A DNA stretch of 64,000 bases from Paraburkholderia madseniana (GCF_009690905.1 NZ_VOSW01000026.1:1-64000); one strand, 5' to 3'. Numbered from the stretch's first letter, positions 45,107-53,976 are shown. The notes: generated from the sequence alone by a model not told the origin. Program-made: numbers and translations.

Positions 45107-45357
45107 GATTTACCCCCTTCGAAAAAGGTACTGCAGTGGCGCGCAAGCGGTGTTCCCGAGCCGGCGGCGGCAGAAGTGGGGTCATTGCGAGAGTTTCGAG
45201 GGGGCGGCGTTGCTATCGCCATCAATGGGTTGCCCCCAGGTGAAGAGGACACCCCACTTCAATCCCGATGCTGGGGGCAACTTACTTGTCAGCGTTTTTT
45301 GTTGAGCGCAACCTGCGACAGTCTGTCGTTCAGATGCTTCCCGTTCAGGAGGTGACC

Positions 45358-45645
45358 ATGCACGGCGTCGTTGTTGACGTGCGTTTCGACAATACACATC
45401 TGTTTCTCAACCTGTCCGACGGTCAGGCCGTGCGATTCCCACTGAACTGGTTTCCTGTTCTGAAGGTGGCGACGGCAACGGAGCGCGAGCATTTTGCCAT
45501 TTCGCTGGACCGACAGCAGCTGTTCTGGCCTGAAATCGATGAGGACCTGAACGTTGCCGCGCTGCTTTCATTCCTGTCCAATACGATAAGGCGCGAGCGC
45601 TTCTACACAAGCTTCCGGCTTCGGGCTCACAGACCGCTCGGTTGA
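45358..45645 (+). CDS. DUF2442-like protein, copy 1
   Basis: A 95-residue small protein with VDVRFDNTHLFLNLSDGQAV and FPLNWFPVLKVATATEREHF, then WPEIDEDLNVAALLS, the DUF2442 pattern. AGGAGG precedes the ATG. DUF2442 proteins are often paired with DUF4160 as a predicted toxin-antitoxin module, but no DUF4160 partner is next to this copy. Its C-terminus (from LSFLSNT) differs and is ~16 residues longer than copies 2 and 3. It is the most diverged of the three. Confidence 0.75.
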   Translation: MHGVVVDVRFDNTHLFLNLSDGQAVRFPLNWFPVLKVATATEREHFAISLDRQQLFWPEIDEDLNVAALLSFLSNTIRRERFYTSFRLRAHRPLG

Positions 45646-46260
45646 TGGACGGGGCAAAGCGTGTCGAGCGGGGGCTCTTTTCCACGGAACCGGAAAATCA
45701 ATGCCTGAGCGTTTGCCCGATGACATCTCGTGCATCGCAATTGCGTCCGCACCCGTTCCTTAGTCTGCGAAAAAGCGACCCGCCGCCTCCGCGGTAGAGG
45801 GTCAAGCGACGACGCCGGTTCTTCGTCTGTTCTCTTACGCCATTCCCCGTTGGCGTCGGCCCAAGCCTCTGCGGCTCTCATCGCAGCATCCCCTCAGGGA
45901 GTCGGTGTTGCGTCCATGTGTCTGCACATAGAATCATCTGATAAAGGTCGGACGAGCTCGGCGTGCAAGCAGGCTACGAAATGTTCGTCTATGAATTCGA
46001 AGGGCTGGATTTTCCAGTCGATGCCGCAACGTCCGCTGCTTAGCAGTTACGCGGGCGCCGGCTTGAGCCGGGAGTCCGGCATTGACGCTGGTCTGTCCGA
46101 TGAACAACTTCGGGCGAATTATGCACAGATTTGCGAACAGATTTTGTGGATAACTCGTGCTTCCCGCAACGCAAGTGGATAAGTCTTGACTCCCATGTGT
46201 ACGGACCAATGGCCAACTCTGCCCAGAGCTTTCCTGTGGATTCTCGAATCACATTCGTTC
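45646..46260. other. Gene-poor gap with DnaA-box-like sites
   Basis: I see no gene I can support between DUF2442 copies 1 and 2; a 150-codon plus frame at 45730-46182 lacks a ribosome site and has poor composition. Near its end TTATGCACA (46119-46127) and TTATCCACA (46145-46153, minus strand) match the DnaA-box consensus. TTATCCACT (46174-46182, minus) differs by one base. Confidence 0.4.
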
Positions 46261-46289
46261 TTGAATGCCGCTCGGCCGCGACCTATCTT
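46261..46289 (+). promoter_or_regulatory. Promoter for DUF2442 copy 2
   Basis: TTGAAT (46261-46266), a 17-base spacer and TATCTT (46284-46289) form a sigma-70-like promoter 30 bases before the start codon. The same block, with few changes, stands before DUF2442 copy 3 at 58507-58535. Confidence 0.6.
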
Positions 46290-46318
46290 TGTGATGATTC
46301 CGCTCTCAGGAGATAACC

Positions 46319-46558
46319 ATGAACCGCGCTGCGGTGGACGTGCATTTCGACAGCATGCACCTGTTTCTCGACATGTCCGACGGTCCGGCTATTCAATTTC
46401 CACTGGACTGGTTTCCGGTGCTGCAAGCAGCGACGGCAGCCGAACGCGAACACTTTGCCATTTCCCTCGACCATGAGCAGATATTCCGGCCTGAAATAGA
46501 TGAAGACGTGAACGTTCCCGCGTTGCTTTCATATCGGCCCGAGAACGCGGGTCGCTAG
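46319..46558 (+). CDS. DUF2442-like protein, copy 2
   Basis: A 79-residue protein, MNRAAVDVHFDSMHLFLDMS then DGPAIQFPLDWFPVLQAATA, ending PALLSYRPENAGR. It is nearly identical to copy 3 at 58563 and clearly related to copy 1. CAGGAG precedes the ATG. It stands alone with its own promoter and no DUF4160-type partner. Function unknown. Confidence 0.78.
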   Translation: MNRAAVDVHFDSMHLFLDMSDGPAIQFPLDWFPVLQAATAAEREHFAISLDHEQIFRPEIDEDVNVPALLSYRPENAGR

Positions 46559-46696
46559 CGTTCGACGTTGTGGTTTCAGGTAGCCCGCAGTTGCGTTGTT
46601 GGTTGACTGCTCCCACATGAGTTGGTGGCGGGCGCCGCGTACTACGCTGAACCATGTCCAGTGAAGGTAGCTGTCCCGTGTTGAGCAGGAGCAGTT

Positions 46697-46912
46697 GTGG
46701 CTGCGGTCGTGTTGAATTCCACCATCCTGTGTCCAGCGTGCGGACACAGGAAAGACGAGACGATGTCTGTCAACGCCTGTGCGTGGTTTTACGAATGCGA
46801 GCACTGCAAGTCGGTTATCCGGCGGAAACGCGGGGACTGCCGCGTGTACTGCTCGTATGGCACCAACAGGTGCCTCCCGATGCAGCAGTCAGACTCATGC
46901 CGCTCGGGCTAG
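46697..46912 (+). CDS. GDCCxxC-type small cysteine protein, motif-altered
   Basis: A 71-residue protein with two zinc-ribbon-like pairs (CPACGHRKDE and YECEHCK) followed by RGDCRVYCSYGT. This matches the GDCCxxC family often found in mercury and metal loci, where the motif normally has adjacent cysteines and some members carry selenocysteine. Here the second cysteine is arginine (codon CGC). The GTG start at 46697 follows GAGCAGGAG. It overlaps the convergent gene at 46895 by 18 bases. Loss of the cysteine may mean loss of activity. Confidence 0.75.
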   Translation: MAAVVLNSTILCPACGHRKDETMSVNACAWFYECEHCKSVIRRKRGDCRVYCSYGTNRCLPMQQSDSCRSG

Positions 46913-47137
46913 GTCAGATGAAGTGTGTTGCTGCGACTCGAGAGCGTCGAGTCGCGCTTGCGCAATCTCGTCCGGGTGTTCGCAGTGGTACGCGTTGAAC
47001 AACTGTGAGCATAGCTGAGCAAGTGAAGCAAGGTCTACGGACTGGTCTGCATGCTCGACTTCGCGCGCGTTGAGTACGTCATCGAGAACCGGAGCGAGAC
47101 GGCGCAGTCGCACAAACGTGCTGGCGTCTAGTTTCAT
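46895..47137 (-). CDS. Small helical MKLDA-type protein, copy 1
   Basis: An 80-residue protein, mostly alpha-helical by composition, starting MKLDASTFVRLRRLAPVLDD and containing LCSQLFNAYHCEHPDEIAQA. It is a clear paralogue of the minus-strand gene at 56611, sharing about 85% of residues over 69. AGGAGG lies six bases before the ATG. I do not recognise the family. The C-terminal extension QHTSSDLARAA is absent from copy 2, whose stop comes after LDALESQ. Confidence 0.7.
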   Translation of the reverse strand: MKLDASTFVRLRRLAPVLDDVLNAREVEHADQSVDLASLAQLCSQLFNAYHCEHPDEIAQARLDALESQQHTSSDLARAA

Positions 47138-47933
47138 GTTGAACCTCCTGTGGCCAGACTGTGCAGTTCACCGAGTCGGCCAGCACCAAGGCGATGCTCA
47201 CCATCCGTATGCCTGGCTCGTTAAAAATGTCGTTTGCATGCAACGAGTTTCATGATGTCTCTACCCGGAAGGGGTAGCAATGCAGGACCGGCATAGGTCG
47301 GCACCCCCAGTCCACAAGGCAATGTCCTTATATTGACCTTTTAAACTGACCGTGGGCTGACCGGCAGATTACGATTCTGTCATCTGCGCCTCCGCGGTCA
47401 CTCCTCGATGGGACGCGCGGCTACCCGCATCGCTGCGAAAAAGTGAATGGTTAGCCTTAGTTAGTGGCCAAGAGTGAGAGCTAGACCTGGCGGTGCGCGT
47501 ATAGACCTAGACGGTAAAGCCGACAAACGGTTTTCCCATAGCAGGACAAACCGTTCTCTACCGGAGCCTGCGTTGTTCGCGCGCGATGCTTACCCGTGCG
47601 AGCGCTCGTGATGGTGAAGCTGATGATGGGGAGGTTGATAATGGTGCCGCACAGAGGCGTGCCGGTCGTCGCGGTGCTCGCAACGCCAAGGGTTTGATGA
47701 TGCGTGTCTGAGTTCAACGTTTAACTGCCAATAACGGTCCCACAGGGTTTGCCGGCGCAATTGAATGCCCATTGTACGGAATGTCACTAGCGGTTCGGGA
47801 AATCGCACCTGGGAACGCGACACGCTCGTAAGCCGTTGGCTCGCCAGCGCGCCATTCCGGGTTGCGGCCAGGTTGGACGTAGTGGGCGGTGGAACACCGG
47901 TGCTGGTCCATCGGCCCCGAGTTATAGCGTACT
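47138..47933. other. Gene-poor gap with conserved leader of the MKLDA gene
   Basis: The first ~180 bases are the upstream region of the MKLDA gene and are repeated before its paralogue (56821-57000). Shared elements include GCCTGGCTCGTT, a GACATCATGAAA mini-frame start on the minus strand, and GCAGGACCGGCAT. From about 47310 to 47933 I see nothing supportable; frames there lack ribosome sites. Confidence 0.5.
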
Positions 47934-48179
47934 TCACGGATTGGGCTGCTCCCCGGGCAACTCAGCACCATGCGCACGAATCGCTGCAATCAACTCTGCG
48001 GCAGTAATCTCGTAGCGTATTTCGCGATGAATGCCAGGCTTCCGTTGGTCGACGTCGATGAGCAGGACGGCCTTGCCGTCTGCCGCTGCTTCCAAGCGCA
48101 AGACGCGCACGTCTTGGCCGGTCGTGTCGTCTCGCTCAGTCATCAGAATCATCGTGCCTGTCGCACCGTTGATACGCAT
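47934..48179 (-). CDS. Small hypothetical protein
   Basis: An 81-residue protein starting MRINGATGTMILMTERDDTT and containing RVLRLEAAADGKAVLLIDVD and EITAAELIAAIRAHGAEL. The pattern of short strands then a helix suggests a compact alpha/beta domain. GGGAG lies seven bases before the ATG, which supports expression. No family recognised. Confidence 0.6.
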   Translation of the reverse strand: MRINGATGTMILMTERDDTTGQDVRVLRLEAAADGKAVLLIDVDQRKPGIHREIRYEITAAELIAAIRAHGAELPGEQPNP

Positions 48180-48332
48180 GAAACATCTCCCATTGCTTGC
48201 ATTTCATCGGGGTTCGATTGCCCGGCCGAACATTCGTCGCGGCGTCGGCTGCACCCACCGGCCAAGTTGAGCTACGACGCTGCCTGCTGCGGGACGTCAC
48301 AATCAACGGGTGAACCGGTGACGAGCTGCATG

Positions 48333-48581
48333 CTACAGATGCGTCGCTGTCGAATTTTCGCCTGACGTGCGGGACATGAGGATGTCAAACGCTTCGCGCG
48401 CGTCTTTCAGTTCTTGCATCGAGACTTCGAACGCCACCAGCTCCAGCGTCGACGGCTGTCCGTCTCCATCCGAAGCAAAGCGCGGTTTAAGAGCGGTCAG
48501 CGCAGCTTGCACTGCGTGAGCCGCATTCACCACTCGTTCCAGCGCAAGTGCTTCATCAGTTGGCTTCCTTACTGTGAGCAT
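48333..48581 (-). CDS. Small helical hypothetical protein
   Basis: An 82-residue protein, MLTVRKPTDEALALERVVNA then AAHAVQAALTALKPRF and FEVSMQELKDAREAFDILMS. It is predicted almost wholly helical and could form a coiled coil. AAGGAG lies four bases before the ATG. It has the same orientation as the genes at 47934 and 48776 but is separated by gaps of 150-200 bases. No family recognised. Confidence 0.6.
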   Translation of the reverse strand: MLTVRKPTDEALALERVVNAAHAVQAALTALKPRFASDGDGQPSTLELVAFEVSMQELKDAREAFDILMSRTSGENSTATHL

Positions 48582-48775
48582 ATGGCTCCTTGCGACAAAA
48601 TAGCGCTACCCAAGGCGCGATTCCGGCCGCGTGCACCTCCAGCGCCGAGAGAACGCATACATGATAAACACCCGGTAGTATTAGCACCGCTGTGGCTGGG
48701 CGCGGCCGCTCGGTCCGGGCGGAGCGAGCGGCGACGTCTAACGCAATCACACGGCACTTGTGTAAGCACGTATTG

Positions 48776-48994
48776 TTAGCTCCTGCTCTCAGGCGGGAAC
48801 ACGCGCCAGGTACCGTCATCGTGCCGGAAGAAAAAGAGTGCAACCGGGCCTTCGGGTCGCAGTGCCTCAACGCATACATAACGTCTCCCATTAGAGGCTG
48901 TGCGACCGAATCGGGTTACCCGAACTGGCGTCGCGGAAGTTGGCGTCAGCCATTTTTCAACCAGCAAATGCAAAGACTTTTCTGCGGAGGTCAT
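48776..48994 (-). CDS. HDDGxW-type small protein, copy 1
   Basis: A 72-residue protein, MTSAEKSLHLLVEKWLTPTS then RVTRFGRTASNGRRYVCVEA and ALFFFRHDDGTWRVFPP. It is a paralogue of the minus-strand gene at 61009, with nearly the same RRYVCVE and FFFRHDDGxWxVFPP blocks. I choose the ATG at 48994, six bases after AAGGAG; the upstream extension is not in the paralogue. Unknown function; the aromatic-rich strand pattern suggests a small beta-sheet fold. Confidence 0.68.
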   Translation of the reverse strand: MTSAEKSLHLLVEKWLTPTSATPVRVTRFGRTASNGRRYVCVEALRPEGPVALFFFRHDDGTWRVFPPESRS

Positions 48995-49229
48995 CCGCTT
49001 CTCCTTCAACCTCGCTCCCGTTGGTTCGGTCGTGCCCCATTGGACTTGGCATGACGAAGTTTCGGCCACAAGGAGTCTGGTCAAATCGCATGATTGACAG
49101 TGGAAGCAACGCAACGAAGCAACGGTCGCTACCCGCGCAACCATGCCTGCAAATTTTTAGCTCAGGCCACTGCTCCATGACGCCGTCCGAGGCGCGCTGG
49201 ACGCCGCCGTGCTCCAGAAGGCCGCGCGC

Positions 49230-49255
49230 AAAAAAAAGCGAGCAGGGGCTCGCTT
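49230..49255 (-). terminator. Rho-independent terminator of the phasin gene
   Basis: On the minus strand AAGCGAGC pairs with GCTCGCTT around four bases and is followed by eight T. It lies 39 bases after the phasin stop. Confidence 0.9.
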
Positions 49256-49293
49256 GAAGAATTAGACGACGGTGGCCGACGTCAAAAACGCTG

Positions 49294-49869
49294 TTACTCC
49301 TCAGCGGCGGCGACTGGTACAACGGCCTGTCGAGTCCGCTTGGCCGAGGCCGACGACGCAGCGCTAACATTGCTTTCGGCAATCTCAACCGCTTGCTTCG
49401 TAGCGTTTTTGGCAGCTTCATACGTCGTGCTGGCCGTTTCGCTGGCCGTCGTGATGAATGTCTTCCATGCTGCCACGGCGGTTTCGCTTCCGGCCGGTGC
49501 GTACTTCGCGAACTTGTCGACGAACTCTTGCGTCTCGCGATAGTACTGCTGGAACTGCGCTTCAGCCGCCGCCGCGAATTCACCTTGCGTGCTGGAGATG
49601 ATTTCGTACACGTTACGGCCGTACGACTGCGCTTTATCTGTCACGGACTGCGTATAGCTGGCCTGCAGAGCGAACAAGTCCTGTGGGTCTTTAACCGAAA
49701 GCGCCTTGGCCGTGATTTCCTGATTTTCGGTGAGCGTCGATTTGACCGCTTGCAGGTTCAGCTCAACCAGCTTTTCAATGCCACCGAAGAACTTGCTCAG
49801 GAGTCCGGATATTGTTTCGAAAACGACCTTCTGCGCCGCGAAAAGTTGTTCAGGGGCGAGACTGCTCAT
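49294..49869 (-). CDS. Phasin family protein
   Basis: A 191-residue phasin that coats polyhydroxyalkanoate granules. LAPEQLFAAQKVVFETISGL, LVELNLQAVKSTLTENQEI and DPQDLFALQASY are the phasin_2 signature. The C-terminus is Ala/Ser/Lys-rich, as in PhaP tails. ATG 49869 is chosen because GGAG lies six bases before it; the ATG at 49881 would place it inside the gene. It has its own terminator. PHA synthesis genes are not in the window. Confidence 0.9.
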   Translation of the reverse strand: MSSLAPEQLFAAQKVVFETISGLLSKFFGGIEKLVELNLQAVKSTLTENQEITAKALSVKDPQDLFALQASYTQSVTDKAQSYGRNVYEIISSTQGEFAAAAEAQFQQYYRETQEFVDKFAKYAPAGSETAVAAWKTFITTASETASTTYEAAKNATKQAVEIAESNVSAASSASAKRTRQAVVPVAAAEE

Positions 49870-50129
49870 CACTAACTCCATAAGGGTGGACGTGGCAAGT
49901 CTTCGGAACACCGCCGAACGGCATTACAAACGACGAGCCACGGAGTAGGAAAGTTGGTGCGATGCAACATGACTCATTCTAGGACTGGGTGTGCGAATGT
50001 CAATCGTTTGCTGCGTTGCGGTGACGCGCGGCGTGTACCGGAGACGCTGAATGCCCCGTTGGTATTGGCGCACAACGGTGAGCCAGGGAAAACCCGGCCA
50101 ACCCTTGGAGCCTTGCCTGGAGGTAATAC

Positions 50130-50538
50130 ATGAACATTTACCTGGGTGTGTGCAACGCCGCAAAAAAGGGTTGCAGTCAGCCGGCCGAAGCCGTTATGGA
50201 GTGCTGTCTAACTCGAAGCGCAAAGTCGTTGGCGGCGCGTGCGTCTAGGTGTGAGTGAAGACGACGTGCAATATTGGCGACGCGGAATCACTGTTCCGCC
50301 GCTGAACGCCTGTACGCGTCTCGCCGCCGTTCTCAATCTCGACGGTTACTGGCTTTGCAACAGGGCAGACCCATGTCGCCTAGTCCGCTCTTCGTGGGAA
50401 TCTTTGGCTCACGAGTTGGTACCCTGTGAGTCCAGATGCGTCCTGGTGCTCGCACCTCGGTCGGCGTGGCGCCCGCGACGATTCATCTGCGGTCTTTCAC
50501 GCGAACATAGATGGCAGGGGAGTCCAGGTCGCCAGTGA
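50130..50538 (+). pseudogene. Frameshifted helix-turn-helix protein
   Basis: From ATG 50130 (after GGAGGTAATAC) one frame gives MNIYLGVCNAAKKGCSQPAE and runs into a stop at 50256 after SAKSLAARASRCE. In the next frame RLGVSEDDVQYWRRGITVPP and LNACTRLAAVLNLDG continue a typical helix-turn-helix domain directly from SLAAR. A single extra base near 50240 would explain it. It looks like a small DNA-binding regulator broken by a frameshift. The family is not certain. Confidence 0.45.
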
Positions 50539-51085
50539 GTTTGGTGCTCCACTGCTTCGTAGCGTTCATCGGAAAGTCCTCCGATATTGGGGACGATTGT
50601 TGCCAACCCCAGAGTGGCGCTCGCCGATGCAATCTCCCCTCGACCAGCGTTCATTCGTAGCCATGACGCGCGAACCAGTTGTCTTCCGTGTCGGCACGAG
50701 CATGTCGAAGGCAGAGCATGAAGGAGTCCGCCGTGCAGATTCTGGTTGCATCCGACCGCGGCCCCGCCCATCTGGATTTTAGGGATATGCTGCGTCTAAA
50801 TGACATCGCGACTCGTGTCTTTAACCTCTTCACTTGAAGTGAACTTCGTCGGACACGTTAGCCCCAGTTCTTACGGGACTCTTTTATTGGGACGGCCCGC
50901 TCGACGCAAGCGTCTCGGATGCCTGGTAACCCGATGGATTGGCAACGAGAGACAGCGCATTGATATGCATTGGATTAGCTCATGCAAAATGTTCTCGGAG
51001 CAGAGAGAGGCAATCTCGTGTAGCGTTGACTGCGCCCCGTCGGCATACAATGTCCGCCGAGTGTTCACTTCCTAATGAGGACGCG
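50539..51085. other. Gap upstream of the H-NS operon
   Basis: No well-supported gene. A 39-codon plus-strand frame at 50718-50837 (MKESAVQILVASDRGPAHLD, ending RVFNLFT) is the only plausible short one; its ribosome site is weak. It might be a fragment of a larger lost gene. Confidence 0.3.
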
Positions 51086-51328
51086 ATGGCCGACAACATT
51101 GAGTCGAAGGTCATGCAGGGCGGCGAAGCTGCCGGACAATTTGATGCCGCGTGCAATCACGTTCGGCAACTGATGGGCGCGCGCTGCGCTGCCGTCATCG
51201 TTCTCGACAGCGACGCCGGCTCGGGATACTCCGTTGTGGGACCACTGGACGCACAGGTTTTGCTGCCTGACATTCTGCAACAGCTAGCGGTCACCCTCCG
51301 GAGACAACTCACGAAGAACTTGCAGTGA
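51086..51328 (+). CDS. Small hypothetical protein upstream of H-NS
   Basis: An 80-residue protein: MADNIESKVMQGGEAAGQFD, then HVRQLMGARCAAVIVLDSDA and SVVGPLDAQVLLPDILQQLA. AGGACGCG precedes the ATG. Its stop lies five bases before the H-NS ATG, so the two are probably one operon. The GxGYSVVGPLD region suggests a small alpha/beta fold. I do not recognise the family; a partner role to H-NS is only a guess. Confidence 0.6.
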   Translation: MADNIESKVMQGGEAAGQFDAACNHVRQLMGARCAAVIVLDSDAGSGYSVVGPLDAQVLLPDILQQLAVTLRRQLTKNLQ

Positions 51329-51333
51329 GAGCT

Positions 51334-51705
51334 ATGAGCAAGAAGACCTATCGGGAGCTCTCGGCCGACCTGGCTGAGCTTGAGAAGCGCATTGAAAGCG
51401 CACGGCGTATCGAACGCGATGCCGCCATCCAGGAAATTCGCACATTGATGCGCGAATATGGTATCGCGCCGAGTGAGTTGGTTGGCCGGAAGCGTGGACG
51501 GCCTCCCGTCCCACCGCGATACAGGAACCCAGAAACCGGGCAAACCTGGACCGGATGGGGCACACGCCCCAAATGGCTGGATGGTAAGGACTCGCGGGAA
51601 TTCCTTATCGTCAGGCCATGGTCTACAAGCACTCTGACGCAAACGCCCGAGTCAACGGATGGAACCCACGCTTACAACAAACGTCGCGACGTCACCGCGA
51701 CTTAG
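51334..51705 (+). CDS. H-NS family nucleoid protein
   Basis: A 123-residue H-NS-type xenogeneic silencer. The N-terminal coiled coil (YRELSADLAELEKRIESARR) dimerises. The C-terminal AT-hook-like DNA-binding part reads GRKRGRPPVPPRYRNPETGQ followed by TWTGWGTRPKWL, the Burkholderia/Ralstonia H-NS motif. I use the ATG at 51334; a GTG nine bases upstream overlaps the preceding gene. It lies within accessory DNA, as horizontally acquired H-NS copies often do. The tail after the DNA-binding motif is longer than usual. Confidence 0.9.
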   Translation: MSKKTYRELSADLAELEKRIESARRIERDAAIQEIRTLMREYGIAPSELVGRKRGRPPVPPRYRNPETGQTWTGWGTRPKWLDGKDSREFLIVRPWSTSTLTQTPESTDGTHAYNKRRDVTAT

Positions 51706-52524
51706 ACAACCAACTGCATTACGACGTGAGACGATGGCTCGAATTTCCGCAACCTCAGCTAAACGTGGCCATCGATTCTTCAATGCGCCCGAAGCCGCGG
51801 TTCTGACGACCGAAGAGCGTCTCAGGGTCGGCACGGTCCTCTACCGGTGTTTCGCTGAGTTCGCGGAATGTCGTGACAAGGCTATGCCATGAAGCGGCCC
51901 ACCTTATCTCCCTTAAGCGGACACCAGTGGTGTCGGTAATTCGCAAGACACCAGTGTCAGGGAAGAATGTGAGCGTGACGGCTATGCCGTCAATGACGCA
52001 GGTTGCAGTGCACGATTTCGTTGCCAGCACGTTTGTCTCCAGTGAGATGTAGTCTGAGCGCCACTCGAGTGACGGGCTGTCACAACGACGCAATGAGTAT
52101 GCCCGGCAATCACCGCTCGCTCGTCTCGCTTGTGACACAAAGGCTTCATTGCGCTGCACCGGCGGGACCCGGTAAGCGGAGGATGGAAAGGATGCCGCAG
52201 TGTTGGGCCCCGGCTAACACCATGAATCATGGTTGCAGACGCGAAGCCAACACTTGCAAATAGCCTGTGTTGCCAGGCGTGCAAAACATCGATATCCGTT
52301 CGCCGCAGCGCAAATGTGGCAGAGCTGGTCACCGCTGCACAGCGTCTAGAGCCGCATTGAATGTTCGTTGAACTGCAACGCTGGAGACCTATAACAGAGT
52401 GTGATGTGCGGACCCGTCGCGGCCCCTCGACGGGAGGTCTGACTTTCACCCTGAAGATGACCGAGCACGACATGCTGGTCCGACATCGTTTTGTGCGAGC
52501 ACGACGAAGCGTGGAGATGCTGAA
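51706..52524. other. Gap with two opposing small frames
   Basis: Two candidate small genes overlap on opposite strands: plus 51734-51892 (MARISATSAKRGHRFFNAPE, then LTTEERLRVGTVLYRCFAEF) and a minus frame ending at 51755 (containing CVIDGIAVTLTFFPDTGVLR). Both show coding-like codon use; I cannot tell which is real. The rest up to the methyltransferase shows nothing supportable. Confidence 0.35.
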
Positions 52525-53337
52525 ATGGAACAAGACGATTTCAGTGCTTTCGAGCACCAAGGTTGGGAGAAGGTCGCGCAGCCCTACCATGCGTATTTCG
52601 GCAACTTGACCACACAATCCAATAGCGCCCTGCTCGATGCACTGGAAGTCCGCCCGGGGGGCCGTTTCCTGGACGTCGCATCGGGCCCTGGCTATCTCGC
52701 TGCCGCGGCCGCGCAACGCGGCGCCGATGCTGTTGGTGTCGATTTCGCGGAGGCGATGGTCAAACAGGCCGGGCGCATGTATCCCGGGCTCACGTTCCGT
52801 ATTGGCAGCGCGGAAGACCTGCCTTTTCCCGACGAGAGTTTCGACGCCGTTGGCATCAGCTTCGGGATGTTGCACTTCGCCCATCCGGAGAATGCACTCA
52901 CCGAGACGTTTCGGGTGCTCCGCCCCGGCGGCAGGATTGGCTTCACTGTGTGGGCGACACCGGACAAAGCCGTCGGATTCGCGATGGTGCTCAAGGCAAT
53001 CGAGGCGCACGGTCGACTGGATGTTCCACTACCCCCTGGGCCGCCGTTCTTCCGGTTCAGCGACTTGCACGAATGTGAACGCGTATTGGTCGCAGCGGGA
53101 TTTGACGAGCCCCACGTCCAGGAAATCAGCCAGACGTTGCGTATCTGCATGCCGGAAACGCCTTTCGACCTGCTGATGCGCGGCGGCGTGCGCATCGCCG
53201 CAATTTTGAAAGCTCAGTCGCCGGAGGCCTTGGCTTTGATTCAAAAATCGGTGTCCGAAGACGCGGCCGCGTATCAAAGCGACGGAGAGATTCGAGTACC
53301 GATGCCGTGTGTGCTCGCTTCAGCGAGGAAGCCCTGA
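52525..53337 (+). CDS. Class I SAM-dependent methyltransferase
   Basis: A 270-residue methyltransferase of the Methyltransf_11/UbiE-like group. Motif I reads FLDVASGPGYLAAAAAQRGA, motif II AEDLPFPDESFDAVGISFGM, and post-motif FRVLRPGGRIGFTVWATPDK. GGAG lies seven bases before the ATG. It stands alone in the accessory region between gene-poor gaps; substrate unknown. Confidence 0.88.
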   Translation: MEQDDFSAFEHQGWEKVAQPYHAYFGNLTTQSNSALLDALEVRPGGRFLDVASGPGYLAAAAAQRGADAVGVDFAEAMVKQAGRMYPGLTFRIGSAEDLPFPDESFDAVGISFGMLHFAHPENALTETFRVLRPGGRIGFTVWATPDKAVGFAMVLKAIEAHGRLDVPLPPGPPFFRFSDLHECERVLVAAGFDEPHVQEISQTLRICMPETPFDLLMRGGVRIAAILKAQSPEALALIQKSVSEDAAAYQSDGEIRVPMPCVLASARKP

Positions 53338-53976
53338 ACAGTCGTTGGTGGGTAGCGAAATCCGGGTTATGTGGGCCGGTGCAAAAAAGGAGAAACTTTC
53401 GTTAGAGAGGAGGACCCTTAGCGGAGCTCGTACGTGGTTATCCGCCGGAAGTCGGGTCAACGGCGAGCCTGGTAAATTATGGCCATGGGCTCGAAGGAGG
53501 GCACTGTAGAGGCAGCCAACTTGGAATACGTTTGCCTGGTCGCACCGGCACCTTAGAAGGCAGGGGACACAGTCCTGAACGTCTTGCAAAGAGTCGTCAC
53601 GTTGGTGTCTTGTAATCCCCTCATCGCCGGACTATAACAAATCTTGCAACTCAGTCTTAATGCGGTTGCAGACTCATAAAGTCACCACGGGCAGACTTCA
53701 GTGCGACGCTTCAGCACCTATCTGCCAGCACTAAACCGCCAAGCAATGGCTTAGTGACGCAGTCCTCCCTCCTATAACGTTGGTCCTGGTTGCGGCAATC
53801 GCGCTTTGAATCAAAGACATTGCTCCGCGTTCTCGACCAACCAACCGACTCGATAGATTTCTCCCCGTCTCAATGAGGACGGAGGGCGCAACTCGCTTTT
53901 CGGATTGGCAGATGTGCCGCCGCAAGTATCCCCGAAACACTGCGGAGGAATACTTGGTCGCAATCAAGGGGTGAAC
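53338..53976. other. Gene-poor gap
   Basis: No supportable gene in this ~640-base stretch. Several frames of 60-170 codons exist on both strands but none has a ribosome site with a plausible protein. Confidence 0.45.

Noticed and set aside
45730..46182. 150-codon plus-strand frame
   Set aside because: No ribosome site, low-complexity Ser/Ala/Arg composition, and it runs through the DnaA-box-like sequences.
47590..47937. 115-codon minus-strand frame rich in His/Arg/Thr
   Set aside because: Composition is shadow-like, no ribosome site, and no neighbour support.
48205..48240. GGGTTCGATT resembling a tRNA T-loop
   Set aside because: No acceptor stem, anticodon arm or D arm can be built around it.
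50409..50771. 120-codon minus-strand frame
   Set aside because: Opposes the helix-turn-helix remnant and has no start signal or motif.
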